DNA from: Bacteroidetes bacterium UBA3022
Lineage (GTDB): Bacteria; Bacteroidota; Bacteroidia; Chitinophagales; BACL12
Assembly: GCA_002346225.1 (NCBI GenBank)
Contig: DDYY01000018.1
Coordinates: 24,562-43,036 of the forward strand
Reading direction: 5' to 3'
Length of the DNA stretch: 18,475 nucleotides
The notes beneath the pieces are model-generated. The model had not been told where the DNA came from. It made no database searches and saw only the letters and a program-made list of their open reading frames with translations. A program made the position numbers and the translations under genes. This document shows, one piece after another, positions 1 to 7,030 of this stretch (position 1 is the stretch's first letter; each line of letters begins with the position of its first letter).

Positions 1-1232
1 CCGATGGAAGTGCGACATCAACAGCTGGATCTTATTCCTTCACCTTTACCTCAGCCTCAGGTTGCGATAGTGTTGTGACGGCGACATTGACCTTGACACC
101 GACTTATGCGTTGACGGAAGATGTCGAAATCTGCGAAGGTGGTTCCTATACTTTGCCCGATGGAACTGTGGTGAGTACGGGAGGAACTTTTGTATTTAAC
201 TTGACAACCGTCGATGGCTGCGATAGCGTTGTTACAATACATCTGGAATTATCACCACTTCCCGTTGCGGTAGTCAACTTCGATGTTGCCGGTATTTGTT
301 TTGATGGTGGGTGGCAGGAAGCCACAGTCAGTCCCGCAGGTGGGGTATTAAGTGGTACGGGCATTACAGCAACACATTTCGATCCTGCCCTGGCTGGTCC
401 GGGTGGACCTTATATTATTCAATACATTTATACATCAGCATTAGGCTGTGCCGATACGGCTTATACTGAAATAGAGGTATTCCCCCTTCCTGCAGTCGAT
501 CTGTTCGCACCTTCCATTGCCTGTATAGAAGCCGATCCTATACTTCTGACGGGTAATCCGATTGGTGGGGTTTTCACTGGAGAGGGTGTCGTTGACAGCT
601 TCTTTATGCCTTCCTTGGCAGGAACTGGTGCTGCAGCAGTCACCTATTCCTATACCGATGGAAACGGATGCGCGGCGAGCAGCATTGTCTACATAGATGT
701 AGTTCAAAATATGGTTGATGCAGGCCCCGATGTTACCATCAACATAGGTGATTCTGCTCTGTTGTATGTTGTCAGTGATGGCAGTTTAATCTGGTCGCCT
801 GCAACAGGACTGAGCTGTGAAGACTGTGCGGACCCCATCGCTTCACCCTTACAGACAACCACTTATCTGCTTACTGAAACGGATGGCAACGGCTGTCTGG
901 CAACAGATTTAATTACCGTTACCGTAGAGGCATCTGAAGAGTACACCATCTTCATCCCGAACTCCTTTACCCCTAATGGCGATTTGGCCAATGACTATTT
1001 CCTTCCGATGGGATTTAATATTCAAAGAATTCTAACCTTACGCATTTACGATAGATGGGGAATGTTGATGTATGAAAACGGCGATATTCTGCCGGGCGAC
1101 TACATTGGTGGATGGGATGGCACATTTAAAGGGAAGCCTGTCAATCCTGGTGTCTATGCATATGTAGTGGAATTTCTCCTGCCCGACGGCAGTGTGCTGC
1201 AACGCGGTGGAAATGTAACCCTGTTGCGTTAG
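1..1232 (+). CDS. Secreted modular protein, 5'-truncated, with T9SS type B sorting domain (CHU C-terminal / gliding-associated)
   Basis: The reading frame is open from base 3, so the start lies outside the window and 409 residues are visible. Residues 1-85 contain two copies of a repeat ending in GCDSVVT. Residues about 86-245 hold two Ig/PKD-like modules with the pattern GG-x-F/L-x-G-x-G ... GC. Another module follows (AGPDVTINIGDS ... GNGCLATDLITVTV). Residues about 314-409 are a canonical type B sorting domain, with IPNSFTPNGD near its start, then IYDRWG and GGWDGTFKGKPVNPGVY, ending in basic LLR. In this family the tail directs export through the type IX system and surface attachment or release. 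The rest is typical of large adhesin-like surface proteins. The ligand cannot be read from the sequence. The gene converges on the DUF1028 gene with 3 bases between stops. Confidence 0.9.
   Translation, partial: DGSATSTAGSYSFTFTSASGCDSVVTATLTLTPTYALTEDVEICEGGSYTLPDGTVVSTGGTFVFNLTTVDGCDSVVTIHLELSPLPVAVVNFDVAGICFDGGWQEATVSPAGGVLSGTGITATHFDPALAGPGGPYIIQYIYTSALGCADTAYTEIEVFPLPAVDLFAPSIACIEADPILLTGNPIGGVFTGEGVVDSFFMPSLAGTGAAAVTYSYTDGNGCAASSIVYIDVVQNMVDAGPDVTINIGDSALLYVVSDGSLIWSPATGLSCEDCADPIASPLQTTTYLLTETDGNGCLATDLITVTVEASEEYTIFIPNSFTPNGDLANDYFLPMGFNIQRILTLRIYDRWGMLMYENGDILPGDYIGGWDGTFKGKPVNPGVYAYVVEFLLPDGSVLQRGGNVTLLR
3..257 (+). repeat. Tandem 52-residue module ending in GCDSVVT (two copies visible)
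   Basis: At the protein level, nt 3-101 and nt 159-257 align without gaps over 33 residues, with 17 identities by eye. Shared landmarks are DG at the start, ST-x-G near residue 6, and GCDSVVT. The period is 156 bases. The copies are divergent at DNA level. The first copy is cut by the window edge, so the array probably continues upstream. Confidence 0.6.
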
Positions 1233-1235
1233 CTG

Positions 1236-2243
1236 CTACTCTATCACTATGGTACCATTATGCTGTCTTCCATCGTACTGAACATAGTAGACATAATTCC
1301 CTGAGGGCAAGTCACCGAGTTCAATGGTGTATTGCGGACTTTCGGTGGGAATATACACCTGCATCATTTGTTTCCCTTCCAGATTAAACAACATAAATGC
1401 AGCATCGTCACCTGAGGGGTTTAAGCCATGGATGGTAACTGTCCCACCTGTCGGATTGGGATACACAGTAACGGGATCATTCAATGGATTAACAATGTTG
1501 GTGCCCGTTAGACAGCTGTGCGCTGCATTGAAGAGCACTTGTAAAGAATCAATAGGCTCTATGCCCTGAGCGCCGGTGGTCTTTACTGCCACAAGCAGGG
1601 AGGGGTTGCCGGGTAAATCATCGGTTTGCGCAACCTTGAGAAAGGCAAATAGGGAGGATGTGCCAAATCCGGCACATCGGGTATCAGCGCCAATAATATT
1701 GGCACCCTGCATGGCAGCCATCAGCTTGCAGGCGAGGTCACCCTCTTCTGCCAGAAACCGCGCTTCCATGCTGTCGAGTATTTCAGGACCTAATAAAATA
1801 TTACCCTGAATAGAATAGGTTGCTCCTGTGCGATGTCCCTTATAATCGTCGGTACTGGCACCGGTATGCGCAGCGCTTTGCGGTCCGTCCCCTACAAATG
1901 CTACTACGCCATATTGCCGAATGGTAGGATTGCCTTCTACGTCATTGGCCACCAGCCAGTCAATGATCTCTTCCGGAGTGTCGCCTGCCTCCATTCTTTC
2001 TGCAGCATTCTGCTGGTTGGCTGCGAGGTAATATGCCTGTGTATTGATAGCCCCTAAACCCGGAAAAAGTTCTCCTAAAAAATCGATGGGATAGCCCGGA
2101 AAAAACGAAAGGTTGACACAGGATGCACCTGCACTGCCCACTTCCCCGGTAACACTGTCGACAGCTACAATCGAAAAGGTATCCTGTGCATGGATGCTGC
2201 CAAAAGCTGCCATACAGAATAAGGTAAGTAACGTGTTTTTCAT
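1236..2243 (-). CDS. DUF1028 family (Ntn-hydrolase-like) secreted protein with T9SS type A sorting domain
   Basis: The predicted protein has 335 residues. I start at the ATG at 2243 because it begins a clean signal peptide (MKNTLLTLFCMAAFGSIHAQ); the frame is open 12 codons further upstream but without signal-like sequence. The mature protein begins DTFSIVAVD, the DUF1028 signature start, followed by TGEVGSAGAS, GLGAINTQAY, AERMEAGDTPEEII and an ADTRCAGFGTSS stretch. DUF1028 proteins resemble Ntn hydrolases, but their substrate is not established. The last 85 or so residues form a T9SS type A domain with the YPNPTGG motif and an ending of the YVYYVQYDG type, predicting export by the type IX system. 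The protein would therefore be extracellular or surface-bound. The stop lies 3 bases from the converging stop of the adhesin-like gene, so transcripts may overlap. Confidence 0.88.
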   Translation of the reverse strand: MKNTLLTLFCMAAFGSIHAQDTFSIVAVDSVTGEVGSAGASCVNLSFFPGYPIDFLGELFPGLGAINTQAYYLAANQQNAAERMEAGDTPEEIIDWLVANDVEGNPTIRQYGVVAFVGDGPQSAAHTGASTDDYKGHRTGATYSIQGNILLGPEILDSMEARFLAEEGDLACKLMAAMQGANIIGADTRCAGFGTSSLFAFLKVAQTDDLPGNPSLLVAVKTTGAQGIEPIDSLQVLFNAAHSCLTGTNIVNPLNDPVTVYPNPTGGTVTIHGLNPSGDDAAFMLFNLEGKQMMQVYIPTESPQYTIELGDLPSGNYVYYVQYDGRQHNGTIVIE

Positions 2244-2318
2244 TACCCTAAGGTAGCGGAACTGCGCCAATTGAGGCAACCCTGATGCTATTATTGAATT
2301 TTCCGGAGGATCAGGAGT

Positions 2319-3065
2319 TTATTTAGCAAGGCGCAATGCTGCAGCATAGGCATCGGGCAGGGGAGACGCTTCTATTGCACGGGCAGCAGGTTCTACATCA
2401 TAATCTACACGTGGAAAGTTCACAGCAAGCTCGCCGTTATCATGCAGCTCCAGTATTGCATAACAGGCACGGGGGTCCCCATCTTTGGGCTTGCCCACCG
2501 AACCAATATTAATGGCATGGTAGCGAAGGCCCTCTGCATCTTCCAGGGTACGATGGTAAGGTTGATGGGTATGGCCGAAGCAGAGGATGCGCGCATTAGC
2601 AGATTGCATGATGCGCATCAGACTGTCCGCATCCCGGTCCTCAAAAAGGTATTCGTTGATGCGGCGCGGACTTCCGTGCACCAGTAATATATCAAAATTA
2701 TCTACATCTAATTGAAAGCTTAGTCGAAGGTGACGCGGCAACATTTTTAGATAGTGCCTTGTAGTATCGCTCACCATGCTGTTGGTATAAGCTATCGACA
2801 CCGCCCCATTGGCTTTGTCGGCATCTGTTTTGTAGGCACAACCGCAGCTGTCGCTGTTCAAGCCTATGCCTTCATCGTAGTTACCTGCAATGGTGGGGAT
2901 GCCACGCCGCCGGATAAGGTCGGTGACTTCATTGGGCCAGATATTATAGCCAACCAGATCGCCCAGGCAATAGACTGCATCCGGCTGTTGTTGGTCGATG
3001 TCTGCAAGTACTGCTTCCAACGCAGGCAGATTTGCATGGATGTCGGAGAAAAGAGCGATTTTCAT
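2319..3065 (-). CDS. Calcineurin-like metallophosphoesterase (YfcE/MJ0936-like), last gene of the ars operon
   Basis: The predicted protein has 248 residues, is cytoplasmic, and has no signal peptide. Metal-binding motifs of the metallophosphoesterase fold appear in order: FSDIHAN (D8, H10), CLGDLVGY (D36), GNYD (N62), LLVHGS (H130) and FGHTH (H165, H167). This set predicts a two-metal phosphomonoesterase or phosphodiesterase; the substrate is unknown. A Cys-Gly-Cys (C74, C76) lies in an insert after GNYD, a position where many family members have no cysteines. I start at the ATG at 3065 because MKIALFSDIH is the usual N-terminus. The 53 upstream codons in this frame overlap acr3 and look non-protein-like. 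The ATG follows the acr3 TGA after one base, so it is probably translationally coupled and co-expressed with arsR, arsM and acr3. Confidence 0.9.
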   Translation of the reverse strand: MKIALFSDIHANLPALEAVLADIDQQQPDAVYCLGDLVGYNIWPNEVTDLIRRRGIPTIAGNYDEGIGLNSDSCGCAYKTDADKANGAVSIAYTNSMVSDTTRHYLKMLPRHLRLSFQLDVDNFDILLVHGSPRRINEYLFEDRDADSLMRIMQSANARILCFGHTHQPYHRTLEDAEGLRYHAINIGSVGKPKDGDPRACYAILELHDNGELAVNFPRVDYDVEPAARAIEASPLPDAYAAALRLAK

Positions 3066-3066
3066 A

Positions 3067-4080
3067 TCAGGTATATTTCCATTTATTAGCCAGTCGCACC
3101 AGTGATAGCATAACGGGTACTTCAATGAGTACGCCCACCACCGTTGCCAGGGCCGCACCTGATTGCAGACCGAAAAGTGAAATCGCCACGGCAACTGCCA
3201 GTTCGAAAAAATTGCTGGCACCAATCATGGATGCCGGAGCGCAGATAGCATGTGGCAGCCGAAGGTATCTTCCGGCGAACCAGGTAGCAAAGAATATGAA
3301 GTAAGTCTGCAAGGTCAACGGAATAGCAATCAACAGAATGTGGAAGGGTCGTTGTGTGATTGTATCTCCCTGGAAGGCAAACAATAGAATTAAGGTAGTC
3401 AGCAATGCGATGATTGACACCGGTTTCAGGCGATGCAGAAATACCGTCTTGAACCATTCCTCTCCACGCTGTCGCAACAGCAGGCGGTTACTGATATATC
3501 CTGCTGCCAGGGGAATGACCACAAATATGATGACCGATGCACTGAGCACTTCATAGGGAATACGGATATCTGTAATGCCGAGTAACAGGCGTACAATGGG
3601 AATAAACAGTACCAATAGAATGAGGTCATTCACAGAAACCTGTACCAGCGTGTAATTCGCATCCCCTTTAGTGAGATACGACCATACAAATACCATCGCT
3701 GTGCAGGGGGCCGCTCCCAGCAGAATGGCACCGGCAAGGTATTGGTCAGCTTCTTCGGGACTCAGATAAGCTTTGAATACATAGTCGAAAAAAATCCATG
3801 CGAAGAAAGCCATGGTAAAAGGCTTGATGAGCCAGTTCACTACTACCGTTAAGCCCAGCCCTTTCCAGTTTTTTCCCGCCTTGCCCAGCGATGAAAAATC
3901 GATTTGCACCATCATGGGATAAATCATCAGCCATACCAACACTGCCACAGGGATATTCACCCCATTCCATACCATATTGCTCAGCAATTGAATAGTATCG
4001 CCGGCCAGCTTGCCCAGCACAATACCCGCTGCGATGCAGGCTGCTACCCAGAGGGAAAGGTATTTTTCAAAGGTTCCCAT
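3067..4080 (-). CDS. acr3: Arsenite efflux permease of the Acr3 family
   Basis: The predicted protein has 337 residues and about ten hydrophobic segments, the usual size and topology for bacterial Acr3. It exports As(III), and in some homologues Sb(III), across the inner membrane. Key features are the MIYPMMVQIDF stretch in the second membrane segment, the GAAPCTAMVFVWSYL motif containing C126 in the fourth, and SNFFELAVAVAIS containing E293 in the ninth. The Cys and Glu correspond to the pair known to be essential in characterised Acr3 proteins. It lies 13 bases downstream of arsM and one base upstream of the metallophosphoesterase, and is read in the same direction as arsR. No arsA ATPase is nearby, as expected for Acr3, which works as a secondary transporter. 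Confidence 0.96.
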   Translation of the reverse strand: MGTFEKYLSLWVAACIAAGIVLGKLAGDTIQLLSNMVWNGVNIPVAVLVWLMIYPMMVQIDFSSLGKAGKNWKGLGLTVVVNWLIKPFTMAFFAWIFFDYVFKAYLSPEEADQYLAGAILLGAAPCTAMVFVWSYLTKGDANYTLVQVSVNDLILLVLFIPIVRLLLGITDIRIPYEVLSASVIIFVVIPLAAGYISNRLLLRQRGEEWFKTVFLHRLKPVSIIALLTTLILLFAFQGDTITQRPFHILLIAIPLTLQTYFIFFATWFAGRYLRLPHAICAPASMIGASNFFELAVAVAISLFGLQSGAALATVVGVLIEVPVMLSLVRLANKWKYT

Positions 4081-4093
4081 CTTCGACAGGCGT

Positions 4094-4984
4094 TTAACAG
4101 CAACCCGAACCGGGACTGCAGTGGGTGTTCACTTGAATCATATCGCTGATATCTACCATGGATGCATGTTGCGCGTCCTTAGGTTTTTCGGCGTACACCG
4201 TAATGCTAAAGATGCCTGTCTGTTCTTGTTGAAACTTTTGCAGGGCATCAGCATCCAAATACTTATTCAGAATGTCTTCAGGCAGGGTAATGGTCTTGCG
4301 TTTTTGCAAGGTAGTATTTTCGAATCCGGCGGCCTTGATATGACCCAGGTACTCGTCTTCCTGAATGGCACCAGCAACACAACCCGCATACATCTCCGCG
4401 TCTTTGCGCAATGCTTCCGGTAGCTCACCTACCAGAACGATATCGGAGATGCTGAAGTGACCTCCTGGTTTGAGCACGCGGAAAATCTCGCGAATCACTT
4501 TTGGCTTTTCAGGCACCAGGTTCAGGACACAGTTGCTCACCACCACATCTGCCAGATTATCGGAAACCGGCATATTGTCTATATCACCTTCGCGGAACTC
4601 CACATTATTGTACCCCAGCTGTTCCGCATTAAAGCGTGCTTTCTGTATCATCGCCGGGGTGAAATCGATGCCGATAACCTTACCCGTTGCACCTGTTTCA
4701 TGACGTGCAACAAAGCAATCATTTCCGGCACCGGAACCCAGGTCAATCACCGTGTCACCTTCCTGTATGTGGGCAAATGCCGTTGGCAGACCGCAGCCCA
4801 GTCCGAGATCCGCTTCGGGAGTATAGCCCTCCACGTCCGTGTAGTCGTCCATCATAATATTGTAGATCTTATTGGAGGTGGACGTCGCTCCACAGCAGGA
4901 AGCGGCATTGGTGTCCTTGTCCTGCAGCGCAATGGCACTGTATTTCTCGCGGACAATTACTTTCAATTCTTCATTGGCAGTCAT
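4094..4984 (-). CDS. arsM: Arsenite S-adenosylmethionine methyltransferase ArsM
   Basis: The predicted protein has 296 residues. It transfers methyl groups from SAM to trivalent arsenic to give methylated, partly volatile arsenicals. The SAM-binding motif I is DLGSGAGNDC (81-90), followed by GIDFTPAMIQKA, a GDIDNMPV acidic loop and VLKPGGHFSISD. The conserved arsenic-binding cysteines of the family are visible: C30-C31 near the N-terminus, C64 in GLGCGLP, C152 in SNCVLNLVPEK and C202 in YAGCVAGA. The C-terminus adds C289 and a terminal Cys-Cys pair (295-296), often seen in ArsM proteins and a possible extra As(III) site. It follows arsR by 40 bases and precedes acr3 by 13, so the three are likely one transcript induced by arsenite. 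Confidence 0.96.
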   Translation of the reverse strand: MTANEELKVIVREKYSAIALQDKDTNAASCCGATSTSNKIYNIMMDDYTDVEGYTPEADLGLGCGLPTAFAHIQEGDTVIDLGSGAGNDCFVARHETGATGKVIGIDFTPAMIQKARFNAEQLGYNNVEFREGDIDNMPVSDNLADVVVSNCVLNLVPEKPKVIREIFRVLKPGGHFSISDIVLVGELPEALRKDAEMYAGCVAGAIQEDEYLGHIKAAGFENTTLQKRKTITLPEDILNKYLDADALQKFQQEQTGIFSITVYAEKPKDAQHASMVDISDMIQVNTHCSPGSGCC

Positions 4985-5024
4985 AGTAGTAGTTTTTTAT
5001 GATAGTTATGAGTGGAGGGTTCTT

Positions 5025-5357
5025 TCAGCAGCACGCATCGGTTGGCGCACCCAGTTTTCCGAATAGTCCGTTGAATAGCCCTTCCATTTCCTTCCATTTT
5101 TGGGGGTGTATGCAATAGCAAACCGACACACCTTCCACTGTACCCTGAATGATGCCCAGGTCCTTAAGTTCCCGCAGGTGCTGACTGATGGTTGCCTGTG
5201 CCAGTCCCAGCTCTTCTACCAGGTCGCTGTTGATGCAGGCATTCGCTTCCAGCAGAAATTCCAGTATGGCAATACGGGCGGGATGACCGAGTGCTTTGGC
5301 CAGTCGCGCCAGCTCATTCTGCTTGTCGGTAAACAGGTGTGTATGTGTAACTCCCAT
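5025..5357 (-). CDS. arsR: ArsR/SmtB family metalloregulator, probable repressor of the ars operon
   Basis: The predicted protein has 110 residues, the usual length. It is a winged-helix repressor that should leave its operator when As(III) binds. The helix-turn-helix reads LVEELGLAQATISQHLRELK, with KALGHPARIAIL before it and the wing GIIQGTVEGVSVCYCI after it. The classic ELCVCDLC arsenic site of E. coli-type ArsR is absent. Candidate thiol ligands are C41 (NACINSD), C80 and C82 (VCYC) and the terminal pair C109-C110. Many Bacteroidota relatives, from memory, have a further Cys just after the C41 position, where this protein has Asn-Ser. It is the first gene of the operon with arsM, acr3 and the phosphoesterase. 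A good promoter lies just upstream, so it probably represses itself and the three genes below it. Confidence 0.94.
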   Translation of the reverse strand: MGVTHTHLFTDKQNELARLAKALGHPARIAILEFLLEANACINSDLVEELGLAQATISQHLRELKDLGIIQGTVEGVSVCYCIHPQKWKEMEGLFNGLFGKLGAPTDACC

Positions 5358-5360
5358 TGA

Positions 5361-5379
5361 TAATTAATTACATTGCAAT
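5361..5379. promoter_or_regulatory. Candidate ArsR operator: two short palindromes between promoter and arsR
   Basis: TAATTAATTA (5361-5370) and ATTGCAAT (5372-5379) are both perfect palindromes. They sit at and just downstream of the predicted -7 box, where a repressor would block transcription. ArsR proteins bind short imperfect inverted repeats, so the placement is right. A/T-rich palindromes are common by chance, and no known operator sequence is matched. Confidence 0.25.
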
Positions 5380-5406
5380 ATTACGATGAATAAACAAAAA
5401 AACAAA
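5376..5406 (-). promoter_or_regulatory. Predicted Bacteroidota sigma-A promoter of the ars operon
   Basis: Read on the minus strand, TTTG (5406-5403) is followed after exactly 19 bases by TAATATTG (5383-5376). The second box matches the Bacteroidota -7 consensus TAnnTTTG at all but one fixed position. Transcription would start near 5370, leaving a leader of about 12 bases before the arsR ATG. The region is A/T-rich and lies between divergent genes. Confidence 0.55.
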
Positions 5407-5437
5407 AAATAACTTAGAAATAGGTGTCTCCCGCAGT

Positions 5438-5641
5438 ATGACACAAGAGGAAATCAATTTCACCAGAGAAGAGCTGAAAAAAGAGGAAGCAGCTGCACAG
5501 GGCTGGACCTATTTAGGTGACGATGGACTTTGGGAATATTGGGAAAATAAGGGTGTGATATTTTGGTTCTCCGCCAGCGACATCGGTGCCGGGTCTGAAA
5601 CGAATATGTATACCAGAAAGCAGATCAGAATGGATGGATAG
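5438..5641 (+). CDS. Small hypothetical protein divergent from arsR
   Basis: The predicted protein has 67 residues. I do not recognise its family. It has an acidic/basic helical N-terminus (EEINFTREELKKEEAAAQGW), then an aromatic-rich part (GLWEYWENKGVIFWF) that could form beta strands, and a basic end. It has no signal peptide, membrane segment or cysteine. The composition looks protein-like and the ATG is the first in frame, but there is no clear ribosome binding site. It shares an 80-base control region with arsR and is read away from it, so it could be influenced by ArsR. It may also be a spurious frame. Confidence 0.5.
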   Translation: MTQEEINFTREELKKEEAAAQGWTYLGDDGLWEYWENKGVIFWFSASDIGAGSETNMYTRKQIRMDG

Positions 5642-5851
5642 AAAACGCTTGCAGGTTCAAAGTCGTCTGATATATTACTTTTTGCATTAAATTTAAGGAA
5701 CGAATAGACGGCAGTGTAGATGAAGTGAGCGACTCAACAATATGCATGAAGCATCCAAAAGTTGCGAAATTTGGAGTAGCGAAATGCGAATGGGGTGCAC
5801 ACTGTTTCATATATGCGTCATGATATCATCGACCCAATACAAAGTACAAGC

Positions 5852-6967
5852 ATGAAAATATTGCGAAAGATTGGAAAGGTCCTGCTCATTCTGTTGGGCA
5901 GCATTCTGGGTTTATTGCTGATTTTGCTGCTCATCATCAGAATCAATAGTACGGGCGTAGAGGAACCGTTTAAAGATGAAAATGGCAAAGTGCTGGAGAA
6001 CAGCATTGCCATGCATGAAGACATCATGATTAACGGTGTTCCACAACGCATTACCATTCGCGGTAAAGACAGGAATAATCCTGTTCTCCTGAAGGTGCAC
6101 GGTGGACCTGGCGGTGCAGGACCACCCATATTGTACAGATTGATTGGGGTGGATCTGGAAGACATTTTCACGGTATGCTACTGGGAACAAAGAGGAGGGG
6201 GTAGTGCCTACATTCATTACGGTGATGCAATTCCGGATGAAACGATTACACTCGAACAAATTGTAGATGATGGACTGGAAGTGGTGCAATACCTGCGACA
6301 ACAATTTAAAAAGGATAAGATCTATATAGAGGGCATATCATGGGGAACCACGGTAAGCGCGTTTATGGTGCAGAAAAATCCTGATTTATTTGAAGCTTAT
6401 ATTGGCATCGGACAAATGGCCAATCAGCCGCTATCGGAACAAATGTCTTATGACTTTGTCATGGAACAGGCTGTACAGAATAGCGATAGCATATCCATCA
6501 ATAAGCTGAAGGAAATAGGCAGACCGCCTTACCCTGACAAATCGGCTGAGGAAATGGCAGCAGCATGTGATGTGGAGCGTTCCATTGTGAATATATATGC
6601 TCCTCCAAAGGAAGTCATCTTTAATCCCTGGATGATTAAAGATATCTTATTGGATAAAGGAATGACCTTCAAGGAAAAATTTGACCCATTTATAAAACCT
6701 ATAAATGCAAATGCCTATATAATTCTATGGCCTACCTGCTTCCACGTCAATCTGATGCGCGATGTTCCCGAGTGGAAAATTCCGGTGTACATCATTCAGG
6801 GTGAAAATGACCATTATACCGAAACAGTACTCGCCAGGGAATATTTCGATTCCATAGTAGCTCCTGAAAAGAAATGGTTTCTGATGGAAGGGAATGCACA
6901 TGCTGCCAACTACGAAGATCCTGACAGGTACAGATCTATTTACATCAACGAAATTCTCCGGAATTGA
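5852..6967 (+). CDS. Membrane-anchored alpha/beta hydrolase, proline iminopeptidase-like (peptidase S33 type)
   Basis: The predicted protein has 371 residues. Residues 10-29 form one hydrophobic segment after a basic start (MKILRKIGKV), predicting an N-terminal anchor with the catalytic part outside the cytoplasmic membrane. The oxyanion-hole motif HGGPGG is at 83-88. The nucleophile elbow GISWG contains S163, and D320 (IQGENDHY) and H350 (EGNAHAA) complete a plausible triad. The HGGPGG motif plus YWEQRGGG is typical of proline iminopeptidase-like S33 enzymes, but many relatives have unknown substrates. I chose the ATG at 5852 because it starts directly before the basic residues of the anchor; GTG 5795 and ATG 5813 are in frame but add unlikely sequence. 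The flavoprotein gene starts 63 bases downstream on the same strand. Confidence 0.88.
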   Translation: MKILRKIGKVLLILLGSILGLLLILLLIIRINSTGVEEPFKDENGKVLENSIAMHEDIMINGVPQRITIRGKDRNNPVLLKVHGGPGGAGPPILYRLIGVDLEDIFTVCYWEQRGGGSAYIHYGDAIPDETITLEQIVDDGLEVVQYLRQQFKKDKIYIEGISWGTTVSAFMVQKNPDLFEAYIGIGQMANQPLSEQMSYDFVMEQAVQNSDSISINKLKEIGRPPYPDKSAEEMAAACDVERSIVNIYAPPKEVIFNPWMIKDILLDKGMTFKEKFDPFIKPINANAYIILWPTCFHVNLMRDVPEWKIPVYIIQGENDHYTETVLAREYFDSIVAPEKKWFLMEGNAHAANYEDPDRYRSIYINEILRN

Positions 6968-6982
6968 AAAATATATTGCTCT

Positions 6983-6999
6983 GCAAGCTTCCTGCTTGC
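6983..6999. other. Short perfect hairpin between the hydrolase and flavoprotein genes
   Basis: GCAAGC (6983-6988) and GCTTGC (6994-6999) form a perfect 6-base-pair stem with a 5-base loop, 16 bases after the hydrolase stop. No run of T follows, so it is not a standard intrinsic terminator. It may protect or attenuate the transcript, or be chance. Confidence 0.3.
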
Positions 7000-7030
7000 T
7001 ACCTTGCTTGTGCCTTGTAGACAACATGGA

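Noticed and set aside
2281..2315. CCTGAT and ATCAGG as arms of a possible terminator after the ars operon.
   Set aside because: The loop is 23 bases, the stem only 6, and no T run follows on the minus strand.
3065..3224. Upstream 53-codon extension of the metallophosphoesterase.
   Set aside because: It overlaps acr3 in another frame, and family members begin at MKIALFSDIH.
4457..5002. Long (181-codon) plus-strand open frame opposite arsM.
   Set aside because: It is antisense to a clear arsM, is histidine-rich through the reverse of common codons, and has no recognisable domain.
5676..5684. TACTTTTTG as a -7 box for the alpha/beta hydrolase gene.
   Set aside because: It has one extra base relative to TAnnTTTG, no -33 box at the proper distance, and lies far from the chosen start.
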